Positions 17,763 to 26,913 are shown, counted from the first letter of the stretch. The stretch is DNA of 64,000 bases from Hyphomonadaceae bacterium (GCA_016714495.1 JADKDU010000007.1:62001-126000); one strand, 5' to 3'. Made by a program: numbers and translations. Notes: generated by a model from the letters alone, not told the origin.

Positions 17763-18317
17763 ATGCGCACAACACCTGCGAAGGTCGACGACTGGCTATT
17801 TGGCCAGGACGACAATCCGCCCGCCGGAGAGACGGCGGAGGATGCTTTCGATTCATTTGGTCCTATTACCGATATCAGCCGCGCCTTGCAGCGGCCGGCT
17901 CACCAGCCGGTCACGCAGGGGCCGCACGATTTCACGCGGATCCTTGTCGCTGAAGGCGACGCCTATCATCGCCGCGTCCTGCGTGTCCTGCTCGCGAGCC
18001 CGCGCGTTTCGGCGATCGAGGTGGAGGATGGGCAGGCGGCGGTGGACCTTCTCGCATTGCGCTCGTTCGACCTGCTGCTGCTCGACATGGATCTGCCGCA
18101 GATGACCGGCGTGGAGGTGATCCGCTGGGTGCGGCGGAGCAGTACGCCGTGGGCGGACATTCCGATCCTTGGCCTGCTGAACGACAAGCGCCACCACGAG
18201 GCCGGCAAGCTGATGTCGATCGGCATGACGGACTGGACCGCCAAGCCCTTGAGCCGCCATCACCTGGCGGACAAGATCGTGCATTTGCTGCCAGGCCTGT
18301 ACGATGCGGGGCTTTAG
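17763..18317 (+). CDS. Single receiver-domain response regulator
   Basis: A 184-aa protein with a disordered N-terminus of about 55 residues, then one CheY-like receiver: ILVAEGDAYHRR, the phosphoacceptor Asp108 in LLLDMDLPQMTG, and Lys161 in TAKPL. There is no DNA-binding or enzymatic output domain. The acidic pocket is AEGD rather than the common VDDD, so metal binding may be altered. The receiver resembles the C-terminal receivers of the kinase pair 3-5 kb upstream (FDLLLLDMDLPQMTG; PWADIPILGL; GMTDWTAKP), so it could belong to the same phosphorelay. Confidence 0.85.
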   Translation: MRTTPAKVDDWLFGQDDNPPAGETAEDAFDSFGPITDISRALQRPAHQPVTQGPHDFTRILVAEGDAYHRRVLRVLLASPRVSAIEVEDGQAAVDLLALRSFDLLLLDMDLPQMTGVEVIRWVRRSSTPWADIPILGLLNDKRHHEAGKLMSIGMTDWTAKPLSRHHLADKIVHLLPGLYDAGL

Positions 18318-18405
18318 GCGCGCGAGCGCTGTCTCGCTGGAGTGCGAGTTGGTGGGATTGGGTTTGGCCTGATCAGATGAGGCTGTGACGGGGTCTGTGC
18401 GCCGT

Positions 18406-18425
18406 ATTCCCGGCGAAGGCGGGAT
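18406..18425. repeat. REP-like palindrome ATTCCCG...CGGGAT
   Basis: A short imperfect palindrome of the 'TTCCCG-GCGAAGG-CGGGAT' type that recurs between genes in many alphaproteobacterial genomes. It lies in the 188-bp gap downstream of zapA. Only one copy was noticed in this window. Confidence 0.45.
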
Positions 18426-18505
18426 CCAGAATGCCGCAAGGGGATTCTTAGCCCTTCGCGCGCTTGTCCGTTCAAGAGGACGCGATCCTCATTTGCAAGC
18501 GAGAC

Positions 18506-18833
18506 CTAGCTGGCTTCGTCGACGCGGCGGGAGAGCATTTCGATTCTGGCGGCGGCGTCGGTAAGAAGGGTCGCGGCGCGGTTTTCGAGATTGCGGATGC
18601 GATCATCCAGCGCCTTGGAGCCGGAGTTGGCAGCCTGGGCGTCGAGCTCGTCGAGAATGGAGAGACCGGCGGCGAGGAACAGACGTTCGGCGCCGAGGTC
18701 GCCGAGAGCTTCGATGAGCTCTTTCACGCGCTGGTCGAACCGCGCGCCGAGTTCCTCGAGGCGCGCTTCCTGGCCGGGACGCGCAGCTGAGCGCATAGCG
18801 CTTTCCGGCGATCTGGAGTTCTGCCTTGGCCAC
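18506..18833 (-). pseudogene. zapA: Cell division protein ZapA, frameshifted near codon 17
   Basis: ZapA binds and bundles FtsZ at the division ring. From GTG 18833 the frame reads VAKAELQIAGKRYALSC, the normal ZapA beginning. The conserved continuation RPGQEARLEELGARFDQRV lies one base out of frame and then runs open to the stop at 18506. The shift falls at about 18780-18786, where one extra G in TGCGCGTCCC would explain it; the span is 328 bp, one more than a multiple of three. Both halves are otherwise well conserved. It could be a real mutation, an assembly error, or less likely programmed slippage. It is next to a DUF4164 gene and tkt, the usual alphaproteobacterial arrangement. Confidence 0.8.
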
Positions 18834-18918
18834 GACATCCACCTTCTGAGTCGCCCATTATGCCCGGGTCTGAACCGTTACCCTAGACCCAGCGTTCCTA
18901 TAACCGCCAGCCCGTCGC

Positions 18919-19206
18919 CTAAACTTTACCGAGGGCTTCGCGGACTTCCGAAATGGCGGCGCCCAGGGCTTCGGACGCTTCGTCAGCGAGACGTTGCAGC
19001 TCCCTTTCGCGCGCCTTCGCGGCATCCAGATCGCCTGCGAGACGAGCACGGTCCATGCGCAGGGCGTCCGCCTCCCGCTCGTGGGAACGGTGGGTCTCCA
19101 GACGGTCAAAAAGCCCGTCCAGACGGCCTTCCAGACGATCGATCGCCGCCTCCAGCTGCTGGAGGGCAGTGTCGATTTCCGGTGATTGTTCAGGTCCCTC
19201 GCTCAT
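18919..19206 (-). CDS. DUF4164-type coiled-coil protein
   Basis: A 95-aa almost entirely helical protein: EIDTALQQLEAAIDRLEGRL, then DALRMDRARLAGDLDAAKAR, with heptad-like spacing of Leu/Ala predicting a parallel coiled coil. Genes of this type regularly sit between tkt and zapA in alphaproteobacteria, so a link to cell division is suspected but not shown. ATG 19206 is chosen because upstream codons are not helical or conserved. It is divergent from tkt. Confidence 0.78.
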   Translation of the reverse strand: MSEGPEQSPEIDTALQQLEAAIDRLEGRLDGLFDRLETHRSHEREADALRMDRARLAGDLDAAKARERELQRLADEASEALGAAISEVREALGKV

Positions 19207-19325
19207 CCCCCGCCACTTTGAGGCTTGTGAGCAAGTCGCGCAATGGCGTGGTGCGGCTGCGAAACCTCTTTGAGGCGACACGCATCCCCGTTAATCAGCG
19301 CCACAACCCGCCGGAGGGAATTTTT

Positions 19326-21293
19326 ATGCCCCAACTGCCGCTCGCCAATGCGATCCGCGCCCTTTCGATGGATGCCGTGGAAAAAGCCCAGAGCGGCCAT
19401 TGCGGCTTGCCGCTGGGCTTCGCGGACGTTGCGACCCTGCTCTATCAGGAATTCCTGAAGTTCGACGCGTCCGATCCGAGCTGGCCGGACAGGGACCGCC
19501 TCGTGCTGTCTGCGGGCCATGGCTCGATGCTGCTCTATTCCCTGCTCTACCTGACCGGCTATCCGGATGTGAGTCTCGACGAGATCCGGAATTTCCGTCA
19601 GCTCGGCTCGAAGACGCCAGGCCACCCGGAATATGGGCACACGGTTGGCGTCGAGACGACGACCGGACCCTTGGGCCAGGGCCTCGCCAACGCCGTGGGC
19701 ATGGCGATGGCGGAACGTCACCTCAATGCGCGCTTCGGCGACGAGCTGGTGAACCACAAAACCTATGTGATCGCGGGTGATGGTTGCCTGATGGAAGGCA
19801 TCAGCCAGGAAGCGCTGACGCTGGCCGGGCATCTGCGGCTCAAGAACCTGATCGTGCTGTTCGACGACAACGCCGTCACCATCGATGGCTCGACCGCACT
19901 GTCGGATGCGACGGACCAGATCAAGCGCTTCAAGGCGTCTGGCTGGAATGTGGCGCGCGTTGACGGGCATAACATGGATGCGGTGCGCGGCGCGCTGCTG
20001 CAGGCGCAGACGGCCGATCGTCCCTCGCTGATCGCTTGCAAGACCATTATCGGTTATGGCGCGCCGAAGATCGCGGGCACGGGACCGGCGCATGGCGGGC
20101 CTTATGGCGCAGAAGAGATTGCAGGCATCCGCAAGGCGATCGACTGGCCGCACGAGCCCTTCGTCGTGCCCGAAGAGGTGCTGAAGGAATGGCGCAAGAT
20201 CGGCGCGCAGGGCGCGCGTCATCGCGAGGCGTGGGAGAAACGTCTGGCGGCGTCGGACAAGCGCGGCGCGCTGGAGGCTACGCTGTCGGGCAAGGTTCCG
20301 GCGGGACTGAAGGCGGCGATCAACGCGCACAAGAAGAAGATCGTGGAAGCGCCAAAAGCCGACGCCACGCGCAAATGGTCTGGCGCCGCGCTGGAAGTGG
20401 CGACCGAGCTCATGCCGGAACTGGTGGGCGGATCGGCCGACCTCACCGGCTCGAACAACACGCGCACGGCGGCGAACAAGGCGCCCATGACGCCGGAGAA
20501 TTATGGCGGGCGCTATGTCCACTGGGGCATTCGCGAACACGCCATGGCGGCGGCGATGAACGGCATGGCGCTGCATGGCGGCATCGTACCGTATTCTGGG
20601 ACGTTCCTGGTGTTCTCGGATTACTCGCGGCCGGCCATCCGGCTGGGCGCCCTGATGAACCAGCGCGTGATCCATGTGATGACGCATGACTCGATCGGCG
20701 TGGGCGAAGACGGCCCAACGCACCAGCCGGTGGAGCATGTCGCTTCGCTGCGTAATATTCCGAACCTGCTGGTCTTCCGTCCGGCCGATGGCGTCGAAAC
20801 CGCGGAGGCGTGGGAAGTCGCGCTTAATTCGACGACTGCGCCGTCGCTGATCGCGCTCACCCGCCAGAACCTCGCGCCGGCGCGGAAGGAGCACACGGAG
20901 GAGAACCTCGTGGCGAAGGGCGGCTATGTGCTCTCCCCCGCGAGGAAGCCGGAGAAGATCGTGCTGCTGGCGACGGGATCGGAAGTTGAGATCGCGCTGG
21001 AGGCTCAAAAGCAGCTGGAAGCCGACGGGATCGGCGCACGTGTCGTTTCGATGCCGTGCTTTTCGCTGTTTGCCACGCAGCCGGCTAAGTACCAGGCCGA
21101 CACGCTGGGCGGAAAACTGCCGAAGGTGGCGGTGGAAGCGGGCATCCGCGATGGCTGGGATCGCTGGATCGGGCCGGAGGGCGGGTTTGTCGGCATGACA
21201 GGCTTTGGCGCGTCGGCCCCTTACAAGGCGCTGTACAAGCACTTCGACATTACCGCCGAGGCCGTGGTGAAGGCAGCTAAAGAGCGCGTGTAA
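19326..21293 (+). CDS. tkt: Transketolase
   Basis: The thiamine-diphosphate enzyme of the non-oxidative pentose phosphate pathway (and Calvin cycle in autotrophs). It has 655 aa, the standard length. Motifs: LSAGHGSMLLYSLLYL, TTGPLGQGLANAVGMAMAE, the TPP-binding region GDGCLMEGISQEA ending in the DDN of FDDNAVTIDG, and VGEDGPTHQPVEH. ATG 19326 follows a GGAGGG ribosome-binding site. The frame stays open far upstream, but that part is antisense to DUF4164 and zapA. It heads the tkt-gap-pgk-fba carbon block. Confidence 0.97.
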   Translation: MPQLPLANAIRALSMDAVEKAQSGHCGLPLGFADVATLLYQEFLKFDASDPSWPDRDRLVLSAGHGSMLLYSLLYLTGYPDVSLDEIRNFRQLGSKTPGHPEYGHTVGVETTTGPLGQGLANAVGMAMAERHLNARFGDELVNHKTYVIAGDGCLMEGISQEALTLAGHLRLKNLIVLFDDNAVTIDGSTALSDATDQIKRFKASGWNVARVDGHNMDAVRGALLQAQTADRPSLIACKTIIGYGAPKIAGTGPAHGGPYGAEEIAGIRKAIDWPHEPFVVPEEVLKEWRKIGAQGARHREAWEKRLAASDKRGALEATLSGKVPAGLKAAINAHKKKIVEAPKADATRKWSGAALEVATELMPELVGGSADLTGSNNTRTAANKAPMTPENYGGRYVHWGIREHAMAAAMNGMALHGGIVPYSGTFLVFSDYSRPAIRLGALMNQRVIHVMTHDSIGVGEDGPTHQPVEHVASLRNIPNLLVFRPADGVETAEAWEVALNSTTAPSLIALTRQNLAPARKEHTEENLVAKGGYVLSPARKPEKIVLLATGSEVEIALEAQKQLEADGIGARVVSMPCFSLFATQPAKYQADTLGGKLPKVAVEAGIRDGWDRWIGPEGGFVGMTGFGASAPYKALYKHFDITAEAVVKAAKERV

Positions 21294-21332
21294 CGGGCGT
21301 TCCGGCCCGGCTCACGAAACGCTACGGCGAAT

Positions 21333-21354
21333 TGCGCGATTTTCACCGCGCAAA
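21333..21354. promoter_or_regulatory. Inverted repeat upstream of gap (TTGCGCG...CGCGCAA)
   Basis: A perfect 7-bp inverted repeat with an 8-bp spacer, centred about 120 bp before the gap start. It has the size of a dimeric repressor operator for glycolytic control. No regulator is identified. Confidence 0.4.
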
Positions 21355-21462
21355 CCTCTCGCAATGGCGCAAAAAACCGCTATTACGCCGCGCATGAAGA
21401 CCGTGTGACGGCCGGTCCCGTTCCTGCATCCGGGGCCGTACTTGGATGATAGAGGATTCCCG

Positions 21463-22470
21463 ATGGCTGTTCGTGTTGCGATCAACGGTTTTGGCCGGAT
21501 TGGTCGACTGGTTCTCCGTTCCATCCTGGAACACAAGCGCACGGACATCGAAGTCGTCGCGGTTAACGATCTCGGCCCGGTCGAGACCAATGTTCACCTG
21601 CTGAAATACGATAGCGTCCATGGGCCGCTGAACATGGACGTGACGGTCGAGGGCGATTTCGTCTCGGTCGGCAACCAGAAGTTCAAGGTCACGGCGATCA
21701 AGAACCCGGCCGAGCTGCCGCACAAGGATCTGAACGTCGACATCGCGTTCGAGTGCACCGGCATCTTCACGGCGAAGGACAAAGCCGCCCTGCACCTGCA
21801 GGCTGGCGCCAAGCGCGTGCTGATCTCGGCCCCCGGCGAGAATTCGGACCTGACGGTTGTCTATGGCGTGAACCATCAGAAACTCACCAAGGAGCACATG
21901 ATCGTCTCGAACGCCTCGTGCACCACCAACTGCCTCGCGCCGGTCGCGAAGGTTCTTCACGATGTGATCGGCATCGAGAAGGGCATGATGACGACGATCC
22001 ACTCCTACACCGGCGACCAGCCGACGCTGGATACGATGCACAAGGATCTCTATCGCGGCCGCGCGGCGGCGCTGTCGATGATCCCGACTTCGACGGGCGC
22101 GGCGAAGGCCGTGGGCCTTGTTCTGCCGGAACTCAACGGCAAGCTGGACGGCGTGTCGGTTCGCGTGCCGACACCGAACGTTTCGCTGGTCGACCTGAAA
22201 TTCATCGCCAAGCGCCCGACGACCGTCAAAGAGGTCAACGACGCCATCAAGGCCGCGGCGGACGGCAAGCTGAAGAGCATTCTCGGCTACACGTTCGAGA
22301 AGCTGGTCTCGTCCGACTTCAACCATAATCCGCATTCGTCGATCTTCCATATGGACCAGACAAAGGTCATGGACGGCAACATGGTCTCGATCATGAGCTG
22401 GTATGACAATGAATGGGGCTTCTCGACCCGCATGAGCGACACAGCTGTCGCCTGGGGCAAGCTGATCTAG
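21463..22470 (+). CDS. gap: Type I glyceraldehyde-3-phosphate dehydrogenase
   Basis: A 335-aa NAD-dependent enzyme converting glyceraldehyde-3-phosphate to 1,3-bisphosphoglycerate. It begins with the Rossmann motif VAINGFGRIGR and contains the active site SNASCTTNCLAP and the conserved WYDNEWGFS near the end. ATG 21463 is preceded by AGAGGA with proper spacing; the in-frame ATG seven codons earlier is less likely. It overlaps the next gene by one base and is followed by pgk, the next glycolytic enzyme. Confidence 0.97.
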   Translation: MAVRVAINGFGRIGRLVLRSILEHKRTDIEVVAVNDLGPVETNVHLLKYDSVHGPLNMDVTVEGDFVSVGNQKFKVTAIKNPAELPHKDLNVDIAFECTGIFTAKDKAALHLQAGAKRVLISAPGENSDLTVVYGVNHQKLTKEHMIVSNASCTTNCLAPVAKVLHDVIGIEKGMMTTIHSYTGDQPTLDTMHKDLYRGRAAALSMIPTSTGAAKAVGLVLPELNGKLDGVSVRVPTPNVSLVDLKFIAKRPTTVKEVNDAIKAAADGKLKSILGYTFEKLVSSDFNHNPHSSIFHMDQTKVMDGNMVSIMSWYDNEWGFSTRMSDTAVAWGKLI

Positions 22471-22946
22471 TGGCCGGCAGGAAAAAAGAACCGCAGGGGA
22501 CGGCGACCGATGAGGTCGCCGTTCACGCTTCTGCTTCCCCGCCCTACCAGGTGAAGGGCGAGGTTGTTGATGGGGCAGGCGTGCCCGCCAAGGCCGAGGA
22601 CAAGCCTTATGATCCGGCGGCGTGGATGCATCAGCGGCTGGTCCATCAAGTAATGGAGTTCGAGAAAAATCTCGGACCTGACCACGAAGTGGGCGGACGA
22701 TTTGTCGAAGGACCAAGCGGGGAGCCGTTGCACTTGTCGAACGTGGCGAGCTGGGGCCCGGATATGATCCTGTTCATGGGCGAGTTCCCGGACGGCCGGA
22801 AATGGGAGCTGGTGCAGCACTACAGCCAGGTCTCGATGCTTCTGGTCGCGGTGAAGAAGATGAACGAGGCGCCGCGGCGGATCGGCTTCGAACTGCTGAA
22901 GAACGTCAAGGAGCAGGATGTTCCATGGGAAGATCCGATCAGCTAG
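22470..22946 (+). CDS. DUF6173-like protein between gap and pgk
   Basis: A 158-aa cytoplasmic protein. The GTG start at 22470 overlaps the gap stop codon (TAGTG), indicating translational coupling. The N-terminal 45 residues are charged and disordered. The conserved part includes MEFEKNLGPDHEVGGRF, WGPDMILFMGEFPDGRKWEL and QHYSQVSMLLVAVKK, the pattern I associate with the DUF6173 family. No catalytic motif is evident. Its place between gap and pgk suggests a link to glycolysis or simply co-expression. Confidence 0.72.
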   Translation: MAGRKKEPQGTATDEVAVHASASPPYQVKGEVVDGAGVPAKAEDKPYDPAAWMHQRLVHQVMEFEKNLGPDHEVGGRFVEGPSGEPLHLSNVASWGPDMILFMGEFPDGRKWELVQHYSQVSMLLVAVKKMNEAPRRIGFELLKNVKEQDVPWEDPIS

Positions 22947-23013
22947 CGGCCGAACGATGCACGCACGCGTGCGAAGACTATCCGACTTTACCTTATCTGA
23001 CGGGACGAATGAC

Positions 23014-24204
23014 ATGACCTTCCGCAAGCTTCAGGGCGCCGACCTCAAGGGCAAGACGGCGCTGGTGCGCGTCGACTTCAACGTGCCGATGGAAGATGGC
23101 AAGGTCACCGACGAGACGCGCCTGAAAGCAGCGCTGCCGACGATCGAGCTGCTCTCGAAGGCCGGAGCGAAAACCGTCCTGCTTGCACACTTCGACCGGC
23201 CCAAAGGCAAGCGCGTGCCCGAGATGAGCCTGAAGCCGGTGCTCGACGACCTCTCCGCCCTGGTCGGCAAGCCGGTGGCGTGGGCCGACGACTGCATCGG
23301 CGATGTAGCTGCGAGCGTCATTAACGCCATGAAGCCGGGCGACGTCGCCCTGATGGAAAATGTCCGCTACCATGCGGGCGAGGAAAAGAATGATCCCGCC
23401 TTCGCCGCCGAGCTTGCGAAGCTGGGCGACATCTATGTCAACGACGCCTTCTCGGCCGCACACCGCGCTCACGCGTCCACCGAGGGCGTGGCGAAACTTC
23501 TGCCGGCCTATCCCGGCCTCTCCATGGAACGCGAATTGACGGCGCTGGAACTGGCGCTAGGCAAGCCTGAACGGCCGGTGATGGGGATTGTCGGCGGGTC
23601 GAAGGTTTCGACCAAGCTCGACCTGCTGAAGAACCTCGTGACCAAGCTGGACAAGCTGGCGATCGGCGGCGGCATGGCCAACACTTTCCTCTATGCACAA
23701 GGCCACGACGTCGGGGCGTCATACTGCGAGAAGGACCTCGCCGAAACGGCGCGTGAGATCATCCGCCTCGCCGGACACAACAACTGCAAGCTCTTCCTGC
23801 CGCTGGACATTGTGGTGTCGGAGCAGATGGCGGCGGGCGTGCCCACGCGCGTGCGGAATCTCGGCAATGTCGACGAGCATGAACGCATTCTCGACGCGGG
23901 CCCGGAAACCGTCGCCCGCCTGAAGCGCGCCATCAGCAACTCGAAGACGCTGATCTGGAACGGCCCGCTGGGCGTGTTCGAGATTCCACCCTTCCAGCGC
24001 GCTACGATGGAAGCCGCGTGGCACGCAGCCCAGCTCGCCCGTGAAGGCAAGCTGATCGCCGTGGCCGGAGGCGGCGACACCGTTTCCGCACTCAACATGG
24101 CGGGCGTCGCGGTCGACTTCACCTTCGTCTCGACAGCAGGCGGCGCCTTCCTGGAATGGATGGAAGGCAAGGTCCTGCCGGGCGTGGAAGCGTTGAAGGT
24201 CTGA
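23014..24204 (+). CDS. pgk: Phosphoglycerate kinase
   Basis: A 396-aa glycolytic kinase making ATP from 1,3-bisphosphoglycerate. Visible are VRVDFNVPMEDGKVTDETR (substrate Asp/Arg), LLAHFDRPKGK, ENVRYHAGEEKNDPAFA, the hinge region and the nucleotide-loop GGGDTVSAL, with STAGGAFLEWMEGKVLPG at the end. In the usual LLSHFGRPKG motif this protein has LAHFDRPKG, so Asp replaces Gly. ATG 23014 gives the family start. Same strand as gap. Confidence 0.97.
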   Translation: MTFRKLQGADLKGKTALVRVDFNVPMEDGKVTDETRLKAALPTIELLSKAGAKTVLLAHFDRPKGKRVPEMSLKPVLDDLSALVGKPVAWADDCIGDVAASVINAMKPGDVALMENVRYHAGEEKNDPAFAAELAKLGDIYVNDAFSAAHRAHASTEGVAKLLPAYPGLSMERELTALELALGKPERPVMGIVGGSKVSTKLDLLKNLVTKLDKLAIGGGMANTFLYAQGHDVGASYCEKDLAETAREIIRLAGHNNCKLFLPLDIVVSEQMAAGVPTRVRNLGNVDEHERILDAGPETVARLKRAISNSKTLIWNGPLGVFEIPPFQRATMEAAWHAAQLAREGKLIAVAGGGDTVSALNMAGVAVDFTFVSTAGGAFLEWMEGKVLPGVEALKV

Positions 24205-24273
24205 CCTCCCCTTACAAGCGTTGAACGCAGGGTTGCGCGCGTCTAGTGTGCGATCTCAGGGATGGGGAGCGCC

Positions 24274-24501
24274 ATGTTTTCGCGCGCACTGCAGATCATT
24301 GACTTGCTGGCGATCGTCGTTGCGCCAGTCATCACATTTCTGGTTCCGCAAGATATCACGGGCCAGATCGTTGCGGCTCAGGTGAGCATCAAGGATCTTG
24401 TGCTGCTGGGTTGCATCGCGACCTTGGGCTCAATCATCCTCTTGGCCACGGGACCGGCGCCTCTCCTGCCTTACACCCGCAGCGCTACCGCCTTACATTG
24501 A
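24274..24501 (+). CDS. Small two-helix membrane protein, 75 aa
   Basis: From ATG 24274 (GGGGAG ribosome-binding site 5 bp upstream) the protein has two hydrophobic helices, about residues 9-26 (IDLLAIVVAPVITFLVP) and 43-60 (VLLGCIATLGSIILLATG), and a short polar tail. The family is not recognised. It ends 25 bp before the aldo/keto reductase start, so the two may be co-transcribed. Confidence 0.55.
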   Translation: MFSRALQIIDLLAIVVAPVITFLVPQDITGQIVAAQVSIKDLVLLGCIATLGSIILLATGPAPLLPYTRSATALH

Positions 24502-24526
24502 ATTCCCTCAGCAGCGGAGTTCGATC

Positions 24527-25510
24527 ATGCAGACGCGCGTCCTTGGAAAAAGCGGGCTTGAGGTTTCGGCCCTCGGGCTTGGCTGCATGGGGTTGAGTTT
24601 TGCTTATGGGCAGGCGCCCGAGCGCAAGGATGCGATCGCCCTGCTCCGTGGCGCGGTCGAGCGCGGCGTGACGTTCTTCGACACAGCGGAAGCCTATGGG
24701 CCGTTCACGAACGAAGACCTGCTGGGCGAGGCGCTGGCGCCAGTGCGCGACGGGCTGGTGATCGCCACCAAGTTCGGGTTTCCAGGCGGCATGGCGCGCG
24801 AGGGCGTCGATAGCCGACCAGAGAATATCCGCGCCGTGGCGGATGCGGCGCTGAAGCGGCTGCGGATCGAGAGCATCGATCTTTTCTATCAGCATCGCGT
24901 CGATCCGAAGGTTCCGATCGAGGATGTCGCCGGCACGGTCCAGGAGCTGATCGCGGCAGGCAAGGTGAAGCATTTCGGCATGTCGGAGGCGAGCGGGGCG
25001 ACTGTCCGCAAGGCGCATACCGTGCAGCCGGTGGCGGCGCTGCAGAGCGAGTATTCGCTTTGGTGGCGCGAGCCGGAGGCGGAGATCCTGCCGACCCTGG
25101 TTGAGCTCGGCATTGGCTTTGTTCCGTTCAGCCCGCTGGGGCGCGGATTCCTGACCGGCGCGATCGACGCCGCAACGACATTCGATGCAAAGGATTTCCG
25201 GAATTCCCTGCCCCGCTTTGCGACGGAGGCGCGAGAAGCCAATCAGGCGCTGGTCGACAGGCTGGGCCAGATTGCAGACAGGCTCGGCGCGACACGGGCG
25301 CAAGTGGCGCTCGCCTGGCTGCTGGCGCAGAGGCCGTGGATCGTTCCCATTCCGGGCACGACCAGGCTTTCGCGGCTTGATGAGAATATAGGCGCAGCGT
25401 CGCTGAAGCTGGGCGCGGAGGATCTCAAGCTGATCGAGCAGGCGTTGGCCGACATCAAGGTGCTTGGCGATCGCTATCCGGCGGCGCTGCAACAGAATGT
25501 GGGTCGTTAG
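24527..25510 (+). CDS. Aldo/keto reductase
   Basis: A 327-aa NADPH-dependent (beta/alpha)8-barrel oxidoreductase. The catalytic tetrad is visible: Asp and Tyr in FFDTAEAYGPFTNEDLLGEA, Lys in VIATKFGF, and His in FYQHRVDP. The N-terminus RVLGKSGLEVSALGLGCMG and the C-terminal PIPGTTRLSRLDEN place it near the YqkF/AKR13-type reductases that act on aldehydes or methylglyoxal. That would fit a glycolytic neighbourhood, but the substrate is not determined. Confidence 0.93.
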   Translation: MQTRVLGKSGLEVSALGLGCMGLSFAYGQAPERKDAIALLRGAVERGVTFFDTAEAYGPFTNEDLLGEALAPVRDGLVIATKFGFPGGMAREGVDSRPENIRAVADAALKRLRIESIDLFYQHRVDPKVPIEDVAGTVQELIAAGKVKHFGMSEASGATVRKAHTVQPVAALQSEYSLWWREPEAEILPTLVELGIGFVPFSPLGRGFLTGAIDAATTFDAKDFRNSLPRFATEAREANQALVDRLGQIADRLGATRAQVALAWLLAQRPWIVPIPGTTRLSRLDENIGAASLKLGAEDLKLIEQALADIKVLGDRYPAALQQNVGR

Positions 25511-25978
25511 CAACAGCGCCCAACCGGCGGCCGAGCGTCTTGTCCGCAAAGCCGTGATCTCGTTGAGCGCAGGTCCTTCTCCGACGCTCGCAAGCGATTT
25601 TATCGTAAGCGAAGTGACCCGGGCGGCAGGATCGACGAGCATGTCCACAATGGCCCGGATAACCGAACAGCACGACGTCGATGTGGCGAACGCCATCGTT
25701 CGTCTGGAGGTCGAGGGCGATCGGAATTGCGAATAGTGGATCGGGCCGGCCAGACGCAAAGCGGGAGGAGGCAAACACTCTGGCTCGCCCAACTGACGTA
25801 CTCCCCGCTCGCTGGAAGTCTGCCCAGCGAAAGATCCGTGGCTGTAAATCGCACAGGCTTAGAGGACCTGCCGTCATCGCGCATGTTCTTGCGCGGCGCA
25901 GGGCCGTCTGGCTTTACGCCCCTTGCCATTCGCGTTGTGCTTTGCCATCGGCTTTGCGCACACGTGGATGAGGCTCAC
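25511..25978. other. 468-bp gap without a confident gene
   Basis: Three open frames of 80-140 codons cross this gap on either strand, but none has a recognisable domain, a good ribosome-binding site or family-like composition. One plus-strand frame ends at 25736 (DVDVANAIVRLEVEGDRNCE) and one minus-strand frame contains FAIPIALDLQTNDGVRHIDV. Either could be the tail of a decayed gene. The promoter of the SDR gene must lie in the last part. Confidence 0.4.
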
Positions 25979-26902
25979 ATGACTATTCGATTTGACGGCA
26001 AGATCGCAATCGTGACCGGCGGGGGCAACGGCCTTGGGCGCCAGCATTGTCTGCAGCTGGCGGCGCGGGGCGCGAAGGTCGTGGTGAACGATCTTGGCGG
26101 GTCGGTCGACGGGTCGGGCGGATCGGTTACGGCGGCGGAAGGCGTGGCCGAGGAAATCCGCAAGGGGGGCGGCGAGGCGATCGGCAATGGCGCAGACATC
26201 ACCAAGCTCGACCAGGTCGAGGCGATGGTGGCCGAGGCGAAGGCCAAGTGGGGCCGCGTCGATATTCTTATCAACAATGCCGGCATCTTGCGCGACAAGA
26301 CGTTCGCCAAGATGACGATGGACGACTTCAAGAAAGTCGTGGACGTGCATCTGTTCGGCACGGCAAACTGCACCAAGGCTGTATGGGAGACGATGCGCGA
26401 GCAGAACTATGGCCGCATCATGCTGACCTCCTCGGCTTCGGGCATCTATGGCAACTTCGGTCAGTCCAATTATGGCGCGGCGAAAGCGGCGATGATCGGC
26501 CTGATGAACGTGCTGAGCCAGGAAGGCGCGAAGAACAATATCCGCGTCAACACGCTCGCGCCCGCCGCCGCGACACGGATGCTGGAGGGTCTGTTCTCCG
26601 AAGAGGCCGCCAAGCTGATGGCGCCCGAGCTGGTGACGCCGGGCGTGCTGTTCCTCGTCAGCGAGAATGCGCCAACAAAGACGATCCTTGGCGCAGGCGC
26701 GGGCTGCTTCTCGGTGGTGCACATCTATGAGACGCCGGCGGTGTTCGTGGGCGGCGCCAACGCGACCGTTGACGATGTCGCCGCCAACTGGGCGAAGATC
26801 AGCGATCCGACGAACGAGCAGCGACTCGACGCCGCCTTCGCACAGACCAACAAGTTCGTGACCGCGGCGGCTGAAGCGCAGGGCGTCAAAACGAAAAGCT
26901 GA
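25979..26902 (+). CDS. Short-chain dehydrogenase/reductase (MFE-2 type)
   Basis: A 307-aa SDR enzyme. It has the TGGGNGLGRQH cofactor motif, the NNAG motif (ILINNAGILRDKTF) and the catalytic Ser-Tyr-Lys (TSSASGIYGNFGQS, NYGAAK). GGSVDGSGGS after NDLG and the extended C-terminus match the 3-hydroxyacyl-CoA dehydrogenase domain of peroxisomal multifunctional enzyme type 2 relatives. Bacterial members act in beta-oxidation or steroid-like degradation. ATG 25979 is the family start. Confidence 0.93.
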   Translation: MTIRFDGKIAIVTGGGNGLGRQHCLQLAARGAKVVVNDLGGSVDGSGGSVTAAEGVAEEIRKGGGEAIGNGADITKLDQVEAMVAEAKAKWGRVDILINNAGILRDKTFAKMTMDDFKKVVDVHLFGTANCTKAVWETMREQNYGRIMLTSSASGIYGNFGQSNYGAAKAAMIGLMNVLSQEGAKNNIRVNTLAPAAATRMLEGLFSEEAAKLMAPELVTPGVLFLVSENAPTKTILGAGAGCFSVVHIYETPAVFVGGANATVDDVAANWAKISDPTNEQRLDAAFAQTNKFVTAAAEAQGVKTKS

Positions 26903-26913
26903 GGCGGGGCGGC

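Noticed and set aside
19203..21242. A 679-codon open frame opposite tkt
   Set aside because: Antisense shadow. Tkt motifs on the plus strand are unambiguous.
24485..25792. A 435-codon minus-strand frame across the aldo/keto reductase and the following gap
   Set aside because: Composition is that of a shadow and the reductase motifs are on the other strand. The part in the gap alone has no domain.
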